DNA of 64,000 nucleotides from Desmodus rotundus (taxonomy: Eukaryota > Chordata > Mammalia > Chiroptera > Phyllostomidae), in assembly GCF_022682495.2 (NCBI RefSeq), contig NC_071399.1, forward strand, positions 4,383,342 through 4,447,341. Reading direction: 5' to 3'. Positions within the stretch are counted from its first letter, which is position 1. Every line of letters begins with the position of its first letter. Position numbers and translations under genes: made by a program. The notes beneath the pieces were generated by a model. The model was not told the DNA's origin and ran no database searches. It saw only the letters and a list, made by a program, of their open reading frames with translations. Shown here piece by piece: positions 22,761 to 35,529 of the stretch.

Positions 22761-24734
22761 GTGCTTACCATCAGGAATTTCTGATGAGTACTCCAGAAGA
22801 AGTCAAAACTCAGCATACCAAACGGGGCCCTTCACAATGAGTCCTGTATTGTTGGATCTACCTCCAATATCTGCGCCCATCTACCAGCCACTCAACAATT
22901 TTACATCCCTAGGTACGTGTGTTTTTTTAGACCTTCCTTTTGTAGGTGCACATTCTCTGGCCAGGAGGCTTCTGCTTCCCCAGGCGAACTCCTGCTTTTA
23001 TTCTTCAGGACACCTGAGGTTTTCCTCGTCAGCCTTCTTGGACAGCCATATAGTTAGAGCTCACTCAGGGTGTTGCGATTTTGTGTTCAGGGGCTTGCAG
23101 ATGCCGTTAGACTCATAGGTCCTTCAGGAAGTGACTTTTCTCCGGTAGAAGCCCAATCTGCCGCAGTTGAATAAAATAATGAAGGAGCAAAGATGCTTGT
23201 GATCACATCAAATAAGCTTGTTAGACAGTTCAGAACATCTTTCCCCTTTGTAATATGTAGAACAGGTGTTATGGAAATACTCCTTCATTTCCTTCTTTAG
23301 TGAACTTGGACCGTAATTCTTCTGTGTGTTCACTTCACAATGAGAGAGGCGCTGCTAAACACCAGTGGGGCTGGATGACACCTGAAAGTAAGAAATGATT
23401 TAATAATCACAGCATTTTTCTGGGCTTTCTGACAAACATCGTTTTTTCCAGTAAAAATTGTTTTCAGCCCTATTTTTAGATGTTGCTAACCTTAGCACAG
23501 AATTTCCACAGTTTTCTCCACCTTCTCAGGATCTGCGAACACACAGTGTGACAGCCCTTCCCACCACGTGGGGTTGGCTGAAATGTTAGTGTTCGTCTAC
23601 ATTGGAATGAAATTTGGGTAGCGCTTTTAATTACATCTTGGCTAAAATTTTTCAGAGAAACTTTCAGTGTGGGTGTGGCCTTATAGCCTTCACCCAGCAT
23701 TCAAGGAGAAATAAATGATTAAACAGATTACCAGTGTATTTAAAGTCTGACCTTTTAAAGACAATTCAAAGTAGAATATTTTACATATGTAAACTAGAGA
23801 TGGCCACGAACACGTCACCTAGAAACTCACTTGTTTTTTGCTCTATGGTGTAGGCTAGCTTCCTTTTGACCGCTGATATGTTAACATTTTTCTATCTTAA
23901 AACTCCCACTCAGATCAGACTCTTGTACAATATAATGAGTTTCTATTTCATCTTCCCACCGCTGCCGCTGCCGCCTTCTTTGTTAAAGGCAGTCATTCTA
24001 AACCCTTGACATTATGTTGTGAGGTAGCCTATTGTAAACCACTGAATTCCATTAACAAATCCGTGGGAAAAGGGGTGAGGAGGACAGTTCTCGTAATTAG
24101 CAAGTTGTTTTTCTACCACAAATTAATGGAGCTGCCTTGAAAGCAAATTTAAATTAACAGGTCTAAGCAGGTGGGCTATAGAATGATTAGATACAGAAAG
24201 GGAAAGAATGAGATAGTGAACAAAGGAGGAATGAGCTTCATCTTCAAAGGGACAGTCTGTGCATGTCTATCACTTGTAGTGAAGCTCTTCCAGCTACTAA
24301 AATGTTTCATTTGCACAGCAAATAAACGGCAGGCCTTAAAGAGAGAAAGAGGAAATTAAAAAAACCCCAAACCTTCTCCATTCTTGTTCCATGCTTTGCC
24401 ATATGCTGTAGCCTATTTCATCCATTAGTCTCAGGACTTTTTTTTTTTTCCCCCCCCCATTTTTCCCCTACCCTCCGTAGTGGGTCACTTCTCTGCAGAA
24501 AGTTTCCAAAGAGAAATCTTCCAACTTCAGGTTAACGATGTTAGTGCCTCCCAGGTCTGCATACCCTCTCCATTCCTCTTCATTCTACTGATTTGCTCTG
24601 CTTTCAGGATTTTTGTTCATTAAACTTTTCCCCAATTAATCACAAAATGATATCTGCTTCATTAACTAAAAAGATATCAAAATATCTGAGTACATGTGTA
24701 TCACAACAGCTGACTGATTCTTGTGTTCGCCAGT
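22761..24734. other. No gene recognised
   Basis: 22,761-23,130 carries a 139-codon plus frame (22699-23118) that begins inside the LTR, so it is not a gene. A short (CCGCTG) run sits at about 23959 and a T13-C9 homopolymer pair at about 24438. The rest is AT-rich with few open frames. Confidence 0.4.
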
Positions 24735-25235
24735 AACTGTTAAGGAATGCCTAATATGTTTCAGAAACAGGTTAAGGTCCACTCAGGATAAAACAGGCTG
24801 GTTCCTGGCTCTTGTGATGTTTACTGTCTAGTCGACGGGGGCTATGTAATAAGACAAGCACACAGAGAGCATCGTTGCAACCCCAGGCCAGGGCTGTGAA
24901 GGGAGAGCCAGGGTTGTACAAGTGCATACATCGCAGGGAAAACCCTGGGGTTAGGAATGGTTTCCCCGAGGGAGGAAAACTTGAGTGAAACCTCACTGCA
25001 GAAAGGGGTGTGGTTGGCTGCGTATCATCAAGGAAGCATGTGAAAGAATGAATAAGTTTGAGGAAGTGAGGCATGACCAGCAGGCTCAAGGAGGCCAGTG
25101 GAAGATGGACAGGGCTGGTGGGGCCAGGTATGAGACACCTTGTGAGGCCCACTGTGGGGACCTTCCCGACGCAAAGCCAAGCCATGGAGTTTCAAGCTCG
25201 GAGTAGATGAAGGAAGGGAATGTCAGGGCCAGGTT
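24735..25235 (-). repeat. L2-like old LINE relic, antisense
   Basis: The order runs 'gcctaatatgtttcagaaac', 'cttgtgatgtttactgtcta', 'ataagacaagcacacagaga', 'gaatggtttccccgagggag', 'acttgagtgaaacctcactg', 'aggaagcatgtgaaagaatg' and 'aggaggccagtggaagatgg'. It follows the widespread antisense repeat I associate with LINE-2: 'cctactatgtgccaggca', 'gagcttacagtctagtgg', 'gacaataaac', 'ggaaggcctctctgaggaggtgacatttgagctgagacc', 'ggaggccagtgtggctg'. The reading frame is lost. The L2 name is from memory; the same repeat recurs at 39.8-41.6 kb. Confidence 0.5.
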
Positions 25236-26214
25236 TGCTGTTTGAAAAGTTAACTCACGCCCAAATCACCTGGTACTTAAATCAGTCAAATACGAGAATT
25301 CCAAGTTTCACCGCATGAGAACAGTTTTATTTCTGATAGCATAGGGATGGGTTTTACTGCATCTTTTAATACTCACTGGGTTCCCCTACTAAACTTCATT
25401 TGTTGTGTCGTTTTGAAGCATATTGTTCAACATACCATGCTTCGTGTAAATAGCTAATTTGAATAAGGTAAGCAGATTATGTTCCCTAGCTAAAGAAGAA
25501 ATCATGATGATCTCTGAGAGATACTTTTTTAACCTAAAATTACTGCTTTGTGATAGAGAATAAACAATCTCTCAAGAAGTGTAAGATGTGCGGACATCAC
25601 AGTCTTAGGGCTTTAGTAGTTTCTCTTCACTTTTGTGGGAACACAGGACCACGTGATTTCCCTGTAGCTCCTCTTTGTCCTGCTCACCACCTCTGTTGGC
25701 TTGGTTATTCTGTCTATATGTCCTTGAGCAGTTTTCCGAGTCTGTCATCGTTCCTTATGGATTTTCCCACTCAGAAGGGCTTAGTGTGTCTTGGGCACCT
25801 TCCTGAAACACCTGTACCTTCTTTCCCAGCCTTTTGGGGTAGCTTGCCAGGGAGAGCTCCAACACCATGGCACATACAATACTTGGAAAAATAATGTATT
25901 TAAGAAAGTAATATTCTAGTTAGAAAAATAAGCAGTAGGACATCTTCTCTTTATGTTTATACCCCACTCCACAGCCATTTGGGTCTGTGACCCCTGAGGT
26001 AGCTGGTCTACCTTTGTCTGTATCTGGGACAACCCATGTCTTTTTTTAGCACTTACAAGTAAAAGCCATAAATAGGGTTTCATCGCCACCTTCTCTTGCC
26101 ATGGTTATCTTTCATTTATACATTTTGATCATAGATCCAGCACTATATTCCATGTATTATTTATTAGATTAGTCAACTGATCAATTATTGATCACTAACA
26201 ATGAATTGTTAATT
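25236..26214. other. No gene recognised
   Basis: The 114-codon plus frame at 25550-25894 shows no family features. The rest is AT-rich, with short palindrome-like 'tgatcaattattgatca' at about 26178. Confidence 0.4.
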
Positions 26215-26350
26215 AACAGGTTTGCCCTGTGCAAAGTGCTGGGCATACAAAAGGGGAAAAGTTATGGCCCCTGCCTCCAGAGACCTCCCTGCGCTGAAGG
26301 GGAGAATTACCTTCGAACGGTAATCAGAACACACGGTCAATCTCTTGCTG
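26215..26350 (-). repeat. L2-like 3'-end relic, antisense
   Basis: 'gccctgtgcaaagtgctggg', 'catacaaaaggggaaaagtt' and 'ggcccctgcctccagagacc' parallel the antisense L2/MIR end 'atgtgcaaggcactgtgctaggcgct...gggatacaaagaa...tccctgccctcaaggagctt'. Old, diverged and short. Confidence 0.5.
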
Positions 26351-27467
26351 GAGTTGAGTGCCTGCTGCAAGCCGCTGGCGTACGGAAGTAAAAATGATTT
26401 GGGAGACTGTTCATTACAAAATGAATTTATTTTTGCCAGATTAGACAGAACACTGCGTATCTTTAAATATTTCCAGGGATACTCTAACCTTGATCTGATC
26501 ACAGTTTGTATTGGATAACAGCTTACATTTTTCTCAAAGCTCACTGCAGTTCACTGTAATTTTGATCATTCTACTGTGCTTTAAAACTGTCTCTCCTGTC
26601 AGAAGACCTCCCTCCACCCACCCATTTTCTGAAAACATCCCCTGGCTGACTCTTCTCTGCAAGGACCCATCCCTAGCATCCCAGACTTGGTGCCTCCTCA
26701 CTGGGCAGATTCTGTTCAGTTACACAGGAGATGACAAATGTGAGGATTCTTTTCCCTTTGTTTTTAACTCTCACATCACTTAACGCCTGATTAAGCATCC
26801 TTATCAAAGAACATACTGATAGGACAGCTGTGCTCTTCTTTTGTTTTACCAAACCTGGCAAGTATTGTATTTGCAGCAAAGAAGCTGAAGGGCCATCGAA
26901 GTTGTGTAGAGCCATCTGCTTCCGAATTAGTTTCATCCCGGGGATTTACTCCTCAGTAACGCTTGTCTATTTAGGGCCCCGGGAATGCATGTGTTGTTGC
27001 AGGCTCTCGTTCGGTTAACTATGTACATCTCATTCCATTCTTGTCACCTTATATCAAGTTCATGAGCACCGTGTTCCAAATGGCAAAGGCATGGGAGCGG
27101 CCTGGGACTTAATGCGCGATGATGAATCATATCACGGGGCTCAGCCTGTCTCGGAAAGCACTAGGAACTCGCCATGCCTGCTAAGAAGCATATGGGGAGA
27201 CATGGCATGTGATCCCGTTTAGACAAGCACAACTTAAAATTTTAATGTAGCTAAGAGCAGGTGGGAATTCTATAAATAATGAGCCCGACTAGACTTCATC
27301 AACATCTCAATTGGCCTTGAGTCTCATTTTGCCATTTCTTCTTTTTCCTCAGCCTCTTGGACTGTAGGAGAACCCATTAACTGTGTTTTGTTCATCCATT
27401 GTGTACCTGCAGGCACCTCTGACCTGCTTTCTCACAAAATATATGTAATGCATGTGCGAAGTTGAGT

Positions 27468-27469
<2 letters not shown>

Positions 27470-27507
<38 letters not shown>
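27470..27507. repeat. Compound (TG)n(AG)n microsatellite
   Basis: About 12 TG units run directly into about 6-7 AG/GA units. The minus-strand peptide with repeated Thr-His across it is an artefact of the repeat. Confidence 0.95.
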
Positions 27508-30500
27508 ACCAAATGTGTGTTAGGATAAACAAGCGTAAATTTATTTTAACAGGAGGCAATGAATGAGGAAAAGACACCTCCACCCGTTCCTGCAGCCAGT
27601 GCCTATTTTTATCTGGGTCTCCAGGGCGGTCTCAAGTGATCTATAAATAGTCTTTCAAATGATGAGGGAATCACCCACCTTTTATCCCCGCCTCTCCTAA
27701 CATTGAAAACGCTGCTGCTTTTCCTCGCTAACTGGAGAGTGTGACCCATTTTTATGTCTTCTGACCCAAACAATGAGCAAAGTTTCTGGTTCACTGACAG
27801 AACTGCATTTTGCAAGACTGTGTCTGAGCAGACCAGGACGGGACGGAATCTTCGTTGCCCTGAGTTTAGCAGAACAACCGCCAACCCGCACAAAGTAGTC
27901 GAGTCCAGTGGAACGTACAGGGAGGGGCGACAGAAGGTGTACAGTTGTTCACATGGAAAATAGTGCAATTAGTAATACTGTCTGAATAAATTCTCATGTC
28001 CTCACAACTGTAAACCCACTTTTGCCCAATCCTGTATTTTAAATGTTTGAGAACAAAAAATACATTGCTTTATGTGGCAGAAAAAGTACACTATGCTACA
28101 GATTAAAGACGGTATCTGTAATAATTGTAGTATTCTTGGTCCTTCATAGGAAGCTGTACTAAAGATCCTTCACCAAATATATGTGTATAAAATGAATCTT
28201 GTCTCTTAGAAACAAGTACATATGTCCTTCTGGGCACTTATTTATTAACATATTATATACTCTACATCTACATAATGTGTAAAGAAAACATGTAACTAAT
28301 GATTATCCTTTCGAAACTAATAAAAATCCCTCATAATACTGGTAAAAGCGTATCAAGTTTAGCTTACCAATACCCATTGCAATGCTTTTGAAACTATTAG
28401 ATACATCACAGTAAGTCTCAGGGCCCATCCTTTAAAATTTAGTTAATATAAATGTCCACAGACCCAATGGGACAGTATCTGTTAGCTCACAGGTGCACAC
28501 TGGGCAGCAGGGGCTGGCTGCAACCGAATCAGACATGATTCTCTGTCCTTCGGGGAGACCACATTACACTCAGAGCAGAAGATGGACGAGGAGCAAGCAG
28601 CAACACACACGCACCTAAAGTAGAAATTGTGAACAGTGCCGTAAACGAAAGAAGCCCGTCACCGTCTGGACGCAAATGCTGTGAGTCCAGGGGTCTGGCT
28701 GGAAGAGCCGCCCGATGGACAGCGGTGGGCTTGGGTCTGTGTCCTGCTGTCAGGGATGGGGGCTCTTACAGGGCTGATGGGAGAGGCCGGTTACCCCCCA
28801 ACGTGGGTCACGCTAAGGCTCTTTACGTAGAGAATGTGGCTCTCACACAGAAAAACATTAATGCACCTTATGAGATCAATCACCTCTTCCGACTAGGTTA
28901 GTGGCATGAGAATGATTACGTCTTGTGGGTAACGCAGTGTTCATTGTACAGTACCTTCCCCCCATTCAAAATGCTTTGATGTAATTTTGTTTCCAAATCA
29001 AATTAATTATATATATTTTGACAGCTCTGCAGTATCCCTTCAAATAACTGTAGACATAAAATTAACTCATTTTCCACATAATTGGGAGACTAACAGAACA
29101 CTGCGGATCATTGCTGTAATATAGTATGGTTCAAATATTATATGAAATATGTGCTTATTTATAAATATCACATCAAATTAAGAAAAATGTCATGCTTTTC
29201 CTTGGTTTCCTGGGTTAGAAAACAATCTCCAGTGCATATAAAAATAGTAAATACCACATTACATTTAAATACGTACTGATAAAATAAATAGGCACTGATA
29301 AGATGAAATGTACACACTGGTGTAAGAACTCTATCACTACTGCTTCTCAGAGACTTAAATATTAAGTACAGCGATTTAGGGACTTTATATGATAGAGTCA
29401 CAGTAATTTCAGGAATTCTACAATATTTCTCCGAAGGTAATTGTAAATAACAGATGAGCATAAAAATGTGCTCTGTGGCATTCTTATTTTTTAAGATCAG
29501 CATTTTATTTGTTATTATTTATAGTATAATGTCTTCAGTCTCTAAATTAATATAACAGACTTATTAGTGTATAAAAGCATAGTGGTTGTTGACTTTGGAA
29601 ATATCTGGAATATATTTAACAGCTCAGTTAAGCAGGTTTAGACATACTATATATATTTTTTATGTAATGCACTTGCATTTTCATTTAATTTGGATATACA
29701 TATAGCTTTTCTGTCTCATTTTACTCCAACTTGAACTAAACATGCAGGATGAGGAGTCTTGAGTTCCTCCCTCTGTAACTGAATTTTGATCAAAGACACA
29801 GAGCAGCTCACACAGGGCCCTTCTGCACATCCAGCCAGAAGAGGAAGGTGCCGAAGGTCCTGAAGACTCCCCTCTGCGTCTCTGTGAGGAGGTCTCAACT
29901 TCAAGGTCAGGGTCCCTTTCCGTGTCCAGGTTCTGGCGGGTCTAAAATCGGGGAAGTGTCCTATGCAGCTACACAAAAGTCTCTTACTGAGACAAGTTTT
30001 TCTAGTTCTTACTTAAATGGGAGCATAAGGAAACGATTTCTGAGAGCCCGTCCAGCTCCAGATTCACACCCATTTTCAGTCATTTTAGTCTAATAATACT
30101 TCAACCCCTTATTTAAATTTTGCTAGCCCATTGCTGTAACAATTTTACAAATCACATTGATAGTAGAATATAAATGCACTTAAATTACAAAGGTAAAAAT
30201 CATTGAGAATAGAATAAAATCAATATACTTTAAAAACATGATGCTAAGCATTTCCATAAGTGTTTTTTGTTGTTGTTGCTGTTCTGACTGCTCTTTGGGG
30301 AAAATTAAACATCCAAAAACCCATGCCCAGCTTCAAGAACTGCTTAAACAAGCCATTGTTTCCCGCGGATTTTGTCTCATTCTTGAAACATTTTTTTAAT
30401 TGGTGAGAGAGGAGGGGAAAGAGCATGGAGAAAAGGAGAAATGGAGAAGCAGCTACAGCAGCAGCTCCAAAGAACGCAGGCCTGGGTGTCAGTCTCCCCT

Positions 30501-30512
30501 GGGAGTCATGGT

Positions 30513-30538
30513 GGGGGGGCGGGGGGGAGCTCTGGGGG
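30513..30538 (+). other. G-run cluster, candidate G-quadruplex
   Basis: Two runs of seven G separated by one C, then 'agctct' and a run of five G. Each seven-G run can be split, so four or more G-tracts of at least three are available on the plus strand. Confidence 0.5.
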
Positions 30539-31079
30539 TCAGGTGCTGAATGAGCTTAGCACAGGGTAGCCATTAGTTAACGTAATTGACTTTTTTCCTG
30601 CAGCAACCTGTGTTCTTTTTACGTACAATTGTATCAAAAGAAGGGTTCAGTTTAAACACTTTGAACAAGATGTAATTATCAGTTATAGCACCTTAGGGTC
30701 TATGGACATTATTATGTTTTAATGACTTTGTTTCTCTTCATATGGCTATTTGTAAATTACACATTTTTCCTCCTCCAAAGTGAATTGCCAATTATGTTCT
30801 AAGACAATGGATATTGTAATTAAGGGGGGAAAAAGTCAGATACTCGCATCATCCTTATATATTTTGGCCAAGTGAAACTTAAAAAAAATAATTCTATGGG
30901 GAACACTGAAACAAATGACCAAAAAAAAATGTCCCATGAAACTATTTCCTTTTTGATATACCTTGTTAATATTTTATGGAGCTTTTAAGTCAGAGATTTT
31001 TAATGCAACAGGCTTTGTTACTGGGGGTATATATACGTACACATCTATTTCTTGGCACAATATACATTTCAGTCTTTAT

Positions 31080-31345
31080 CACAGTGGGAACAATAAAGTA
31101 GCAGACTGCAATGCATTAGCATCGCGAAGGAAGTGTAATAAATGACTTTATAACTGTGGGGAAAGTTGCCCGAGCACCGGCAGCTGCACCAGAGATGTTG
31201 CTGCCGCCGCACTTTACAACCTAACAGCGCTCAGTGGGCTGATAATGTTGCGTGTGCGTGCTGCCTGCCGTTTCCAAGGCCTAGATTTTAATTCGATAAA
31301 TAATTGAAAGTACTTTTAGACTTTTCCATAAAATGTTTAATAAGA
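31080..31345. promoter_or_regulatory. Candidate conserved non-coding element (unproven)
   Basis: Complex, non-repetitive sequence: a local CpG-containing core ('ctgccgccgcactttacaac') is followed by an AT-rich block 'gataaataattgaaagtac' with homeodomain-type TAAT cores. It lies in the most repeat-poor part of the window. The call is an inference from composition only and needs cross-species alignment. It could be neutral unique DNA. Confidence 0.25.
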
Positions 31346-33339
31346 GATCAAACCCTCCCTCTCTGAAGTGGAAAATTAAATAGTTTTTACGGGAGTATTT
31401 TATGGTGAAATTCTAGCTACTTCTGGAAAAAGTGCTGTTGGAAAAAAAAAAAAAAGCCCAGCAGTTGAAAATAAAAAAATGCTTTCAGAGAGTTTGTATT
31501 GTCTCAAATTTGATTAACAGTTTCTTAGACTTCCCTTTCCCGTCTTTGCTAAAGTCCCTGGCTTTTGGTTTTCGAAGGCTTCCGGAAATGCCATGACTTA
31601 TGGAACTGCATAGGTGGAGTCAGCGCAGTCAGGGAGCCCCACGCGTGTCTGGGATGCAAAGGACAGGCGCGCTGCGGCGGGTCGGGGCCCTGAAAACAAC
31701 TGGATGGGTCATCCTTGATGGCAAGCGTGCAGATCACCACGGATTCTTTACGCTGTTAAAGAAAAAACAAAAAAACGAGAATGACTTCTTTTATCTCATT
31801 CACAGAGCAGATGATATGTGAATGAGTGCTCTGAGTGGATGAAAATTTCATATAACGCACATTCTGGGAGATTGGGATTTTACTTAAAGAGTGAAAACAA
31901 ATATATTTTCCCCCTAGGATACTTTTTAATGCTAATTTTTCCTACCACATAATGACTTTTTTTTTTTTTCTGTTTTGAAGAAGAAGGAATACACAACTTT
32001 TGCTCAGTTGTTAAATGCCTTCCTCCTTCCTTTTATCTGGCTGTTCACAGCCAGAAAGGGAGTTTGTGAAGACACTGTAGCTCGTGAAGTGAGGTTGCGA
32101 ATCAATTATTACAAACATTGACTGTCAGTGTCTCCCTCTGGCATATATTCTTAGTTAATCAAGTATACATCATTAGTAGGCTGTTAATACGGTAGGAAAT
32201 GATTAAACATTCTATAAAATAATGGAGTCTCTCTAGAACACATATCTAAAATTGTCGAGAATGATTTGCAGAAAAGAGCAAAAACTCAATGAACAAACAT
32301 AAAAAAAAAATTGTAAATAGTGGCTAGACCATATGTGGTAAATGTCACATCCTCACCTGGGGGACAGCAATAATTGCCACAGATCCAGATGCAAATTTAG
32401 ACCTTCCAGAGCAAAGTCATGCAGTCCCAAGTAGACAATGCTGGTCCATCTTTTTATGCTTTGTTTATAACAGTGTTTTCTCTGATAATAGCACGCGCGG
32501 GGGAGAGGGGAGCAACCGTAGATTTACAGTTGTATGTGAACCACAAAGTTTATTCTTGTATTACTAGTAACTGCATTATTTTCCATATCAATAACTGTAA
32601 AGCTGCGTATGCCCCACCCTCTACTCTGGGGCACAGAGAGCTGTTCACTCTTTACCATCAGGATGGAAAATGTAAATGCCCAGTAAGCTCTTCCTAAGAC
32701 ACCTTAATAAATGAGCAGGAAGTCTCAGGGAGCAGGAGGTGGTCCTGCCCTCTGCGTCACACCAGGGGCAGATCGCACCTGCAGGCTTGAACGTTCGTGC
32801 TGCCCTGCAGCAGCTGTGATTTTATTTTTAGACAATGCCCTGGTATTTAAACGTATATGAGGATGGGGCTGAAGTGATGCTGTGGGAGTTACTGAATGGG
32901 GGACGCATAGCTGAGGAAAAAGCAGGCCCCAGTAATTCAGGAATAATGCTTTCCACGGTGCTTTCCTCTTCCTCCTTTCCCTTTCCTTCTACTGGTACAT
33001 CATTAGGATTCAAAATTCTGGCAAGTATGAGATGTTTCCAGTGGTGCTCAGATTTGTAGCATCTCCGCTTTCTCCGTGTTGGTCCATCTCTATTGTATAC
33101 ATTTTAATAGCAACACTTTAGGCCTCCCACTTTTCTCCTGTACAGAGACAACCACGGAACTGTTAGAAGGGAAAAAGAGAAACCTGTGATTCTCCTGACA
33201 TTGCCTGGGTGAGGTTGGTCTCCACACCTGGGCACAGTGGCCTTCTATTCTGTCCTGATTAACCCTCCCATGGCTCCCATCCCTCTTCAGTGCCACCATG
33301 AAGGCTTAAGGGGCCGGGAAGGGTGAAGGGATTGAAAGG

Positions 33340-33548
33340 TGCAGATTGGTGTGTACAGAATAGTCACAGAGACATAAGGTGCAGCCTAGGAAGTGCAGTT
33401 AACATTGTAGTAAATGCATACGGTGCCAGGTGTGTGCTGGAAATATCGGGGGACCTCTCTGTAAAGTGTATGCTTGTCTAATCACTATAGGGTATGCCGG
33501 AAACTAACACAAAATAATTTGAATGTAACCTGTAATTAAAAAAAAAAG
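33340..33548 (+). repeat. L1 3' end with poly-A tail
   Basis: 'gtgtgtacagaatagtcaca', 'gagacataaggtgcagccta', 'ggaagtgcagttaacattgt', 'agtaaatgcatacggtgcca', 'gtctaatcactatagggtat', 'gccggaaactaacacaaaat' and 'aacctgtaatt' end in an 11-A tail. This is the order of laurasiatherian L1 3'UTRs as I recall it: 'gtaatagtcacggggatgtaaagtacagc...tctaatcactatgttgtacacctgaaacta...tcaactgtaattaaa'. A 5'-truncated, non-coding copy. Confidence 0.75.
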
Positions 33549-35109
33549 ACATTTCATCACCACCCATGTTGAGAACCAGAGGAGAAGTGGAAATGGGAGT
33601 CAGAGATGGATTAGGTTATTTTAACATTTTTTGTGTGTTTTCTTTGATGTCGTTTGTTTCCTTAAACCCTGCCCAGCCACCTTGTGGTGCTGTCCCGGGG
33701 GCCTGTGAATGTAGGCCTGCTCGACCTTCACGAGCTGCTCATGCCACATCAGCCATTTCTCCCGCGGGTCTTCCGATGCTAAGGTCCCTGGTGTTGATTT
33801 TGAGCCTCGGGTTTCTTGATGCCAGAGCCATGACTTGATGCCATTGTTTGTTTGTTCTCCTTTTTTTTTTTCTTTGCTGTGAAATCACTGGGTTCTTGGA
33901 TGTCTAAGTTCTAGAGAAAGATGTCTCCATGTCCCGGTATTTGTGTCAACCGCCAAATCCTCATCAGTAGCCCTTCAGTGCTGCGAGTGGTTTTTCTGAA
34001 ACAAAACTGCCTCTGCCGCAACTTTTTCAGGGTGATCTTAGCCATTTTCTCTGATGTCTCATTATCTCTCTCCGCAGAGTTTCATTAACCTGCTTCTGAA
34101 CTTGGCCCAGCTCCTCCACTGCTCTGCATGGGGTTGATGTGACTTCTGCCCTGAAATGCCACTTCTTCTATTTCTTTTCCTCGTATGTCTGGCATAGTAA
34201 CATGCTTTGCAATATTAGAGTTTATGGTGGTACCTACCTACTCATTGATTATATAATCAGTGAGTCTGGGCTGGCTGAAACCATCCACTGTTCCAACATC
34301 ACCTTCCTGTGGACATGATGGTGATGGGTAACCCCGTGAAACAAGCCCTTCCTCGGCACACTCAGAACCACGGTGGCACTGTTATTTCCCTGCCTGGCTC
34401 CTCGAGTAGGTCTCATTATGCATTGCCTTCTGGGAGAGGCCTTTTTCCTTAATTTTTTCAGGTTGTCCTCAGGCTGCAGGCAAAAGAATAGCGTGCCCAC
34501 CTTCAATGAGTATGCCACCTCACACTTATCCATCGAAGTTTGAAAACTTGATGCCGATCCTCCCAAACTCTCCTAAAATATGTGCAAATTTTCTGTAAAC
34601 ACTTTGTAGATCTGTCTCAGCTATAAGGCGTGTTTTCCCAATTTCCCTAAATGTCAGTCTCTTTCAAAGGTTCTGTATGCTGGATCCCTCTGAATGAGTC
34701 ATTTTGGTCTGCTCTCTAAGAATTATGTCAAATTTTGGGCGATCTAGTCACTTCTATCAGGAATTACAATATGCCCTCTTTTCCAGTACCCTGTCCAAAA
34801 GTCTGGCTTCTCCTCTGAATTGAGGCTGAACCTCAAGATTAATATTTCTTTAGTGCCCTTTCAAGCCCCAACATTTCTTCTACGAAATCCCTGCTCGTCT
34901 TCCTGCTTAATCATTGTCTCCTTTTAATTGGTTTTCCTATTTGCACCAGTCCAGTTCCTCCTCGATTTTTTAAAAGTAAACCTGAGTCTGAGAGACACGA
35001 CGTGTCAGCAATAGTTTTTCAAAATAGCCTCCTTAGCCCTAGGTTTACAGTCAATCTATTGAATTAATCACCTGAATTCAAGAAAATGCCACACATATTT
35101 ATTATAAGT
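33549..35109. other. Unassigned; possible old antisense retrocopy
   Basis: The plus strand is pyrimidine-rich. On the minus strand, open segments in changing frames run from about 35,050 down to 33,873, the longest being 105 codons at 34249-34566. The segment ends at a T-run (33861-33872, a poly-A tail on the minus strand). That layout suggests a decayed processed pseudogene in antisense. I do not recognise the parent protein, see no polyadenylation signal before the A-run and find no target-site duplication. An unclassified repeat is equally possible. Confidence 0.25.
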
Positions 35110-35400
35110 GAGGTACTATTTTTAATTGAGATATGATTTACAAAAAGTAAAAGGTATAATTTTTGAAAGTAATCTTTTGGTGAACTTGAAAAATGCATAG
35201 ACTTTTGTACCCCACACCTGAAGCAGAATGTAAAGTGTCCCTGCCACCCAGGACACCCACTGGGCCCTTGGCTGGTCACTCTCCAACCCTCCCAATAACC
35301 TAGTGGTTCTCATTTCAGTTGCCAGACATTAGCTTTGCTATGTTCAAAACTTCCAAGAGAAGGAATCAAGCTCTGTGGACTCCGGGGTGTCTACCCTACG
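35110..35400 (-). repeat. L1 3'UTR relic, antisense
   Basis: 'tttaattgagatatgattta', 'catagacttttgtaccccac', 'acctgaagcagaatgtaaag' and 'tgtccctgccacccaggaca' follow the antisense L1M 3'UTR order 'tttattgagatataattcac...gaacattttcatcaccc...ccc'. It precedes an antisense ORF2 piece (35530-36160), consistent with one broken L1. Confidence 0.45.
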
Positions 35401-35529
35401 GAGTGTAATATTCGTGAGTTCCCCTAGGGTTTTTCTTCCTTTTATTCTCTTTTCCTCCTTTCTTTTTTTTTTTTTTTCTGAGTGCTGTTTTCTTGGGTTG
35501 CTCTGTCTGTAGCTTTTTAAAAGGATTTT

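Larger units (their letters stand above)
26351..33339. other. About 7 kb with almost no recognisable repeats or genes
   Basis: Apart from microsatellites I recognise no SINE, L1 or LTR sequence here, unlike most of the window. Composition is AT-rich, and several stretches have dense TAAT/ATTA cores and few homopolymers: about 28,960-29,110, 30,560-30,835, 31,080-31,345 and 32,120-32,300. Open frames are short and overlap. Low repeat density plus homeobox-like motifs is what conserved developmental enhancers often look like, but I have no alignment to prove conservation. A G-run cluster lies at 30513-30538. Confidence 0.35.
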
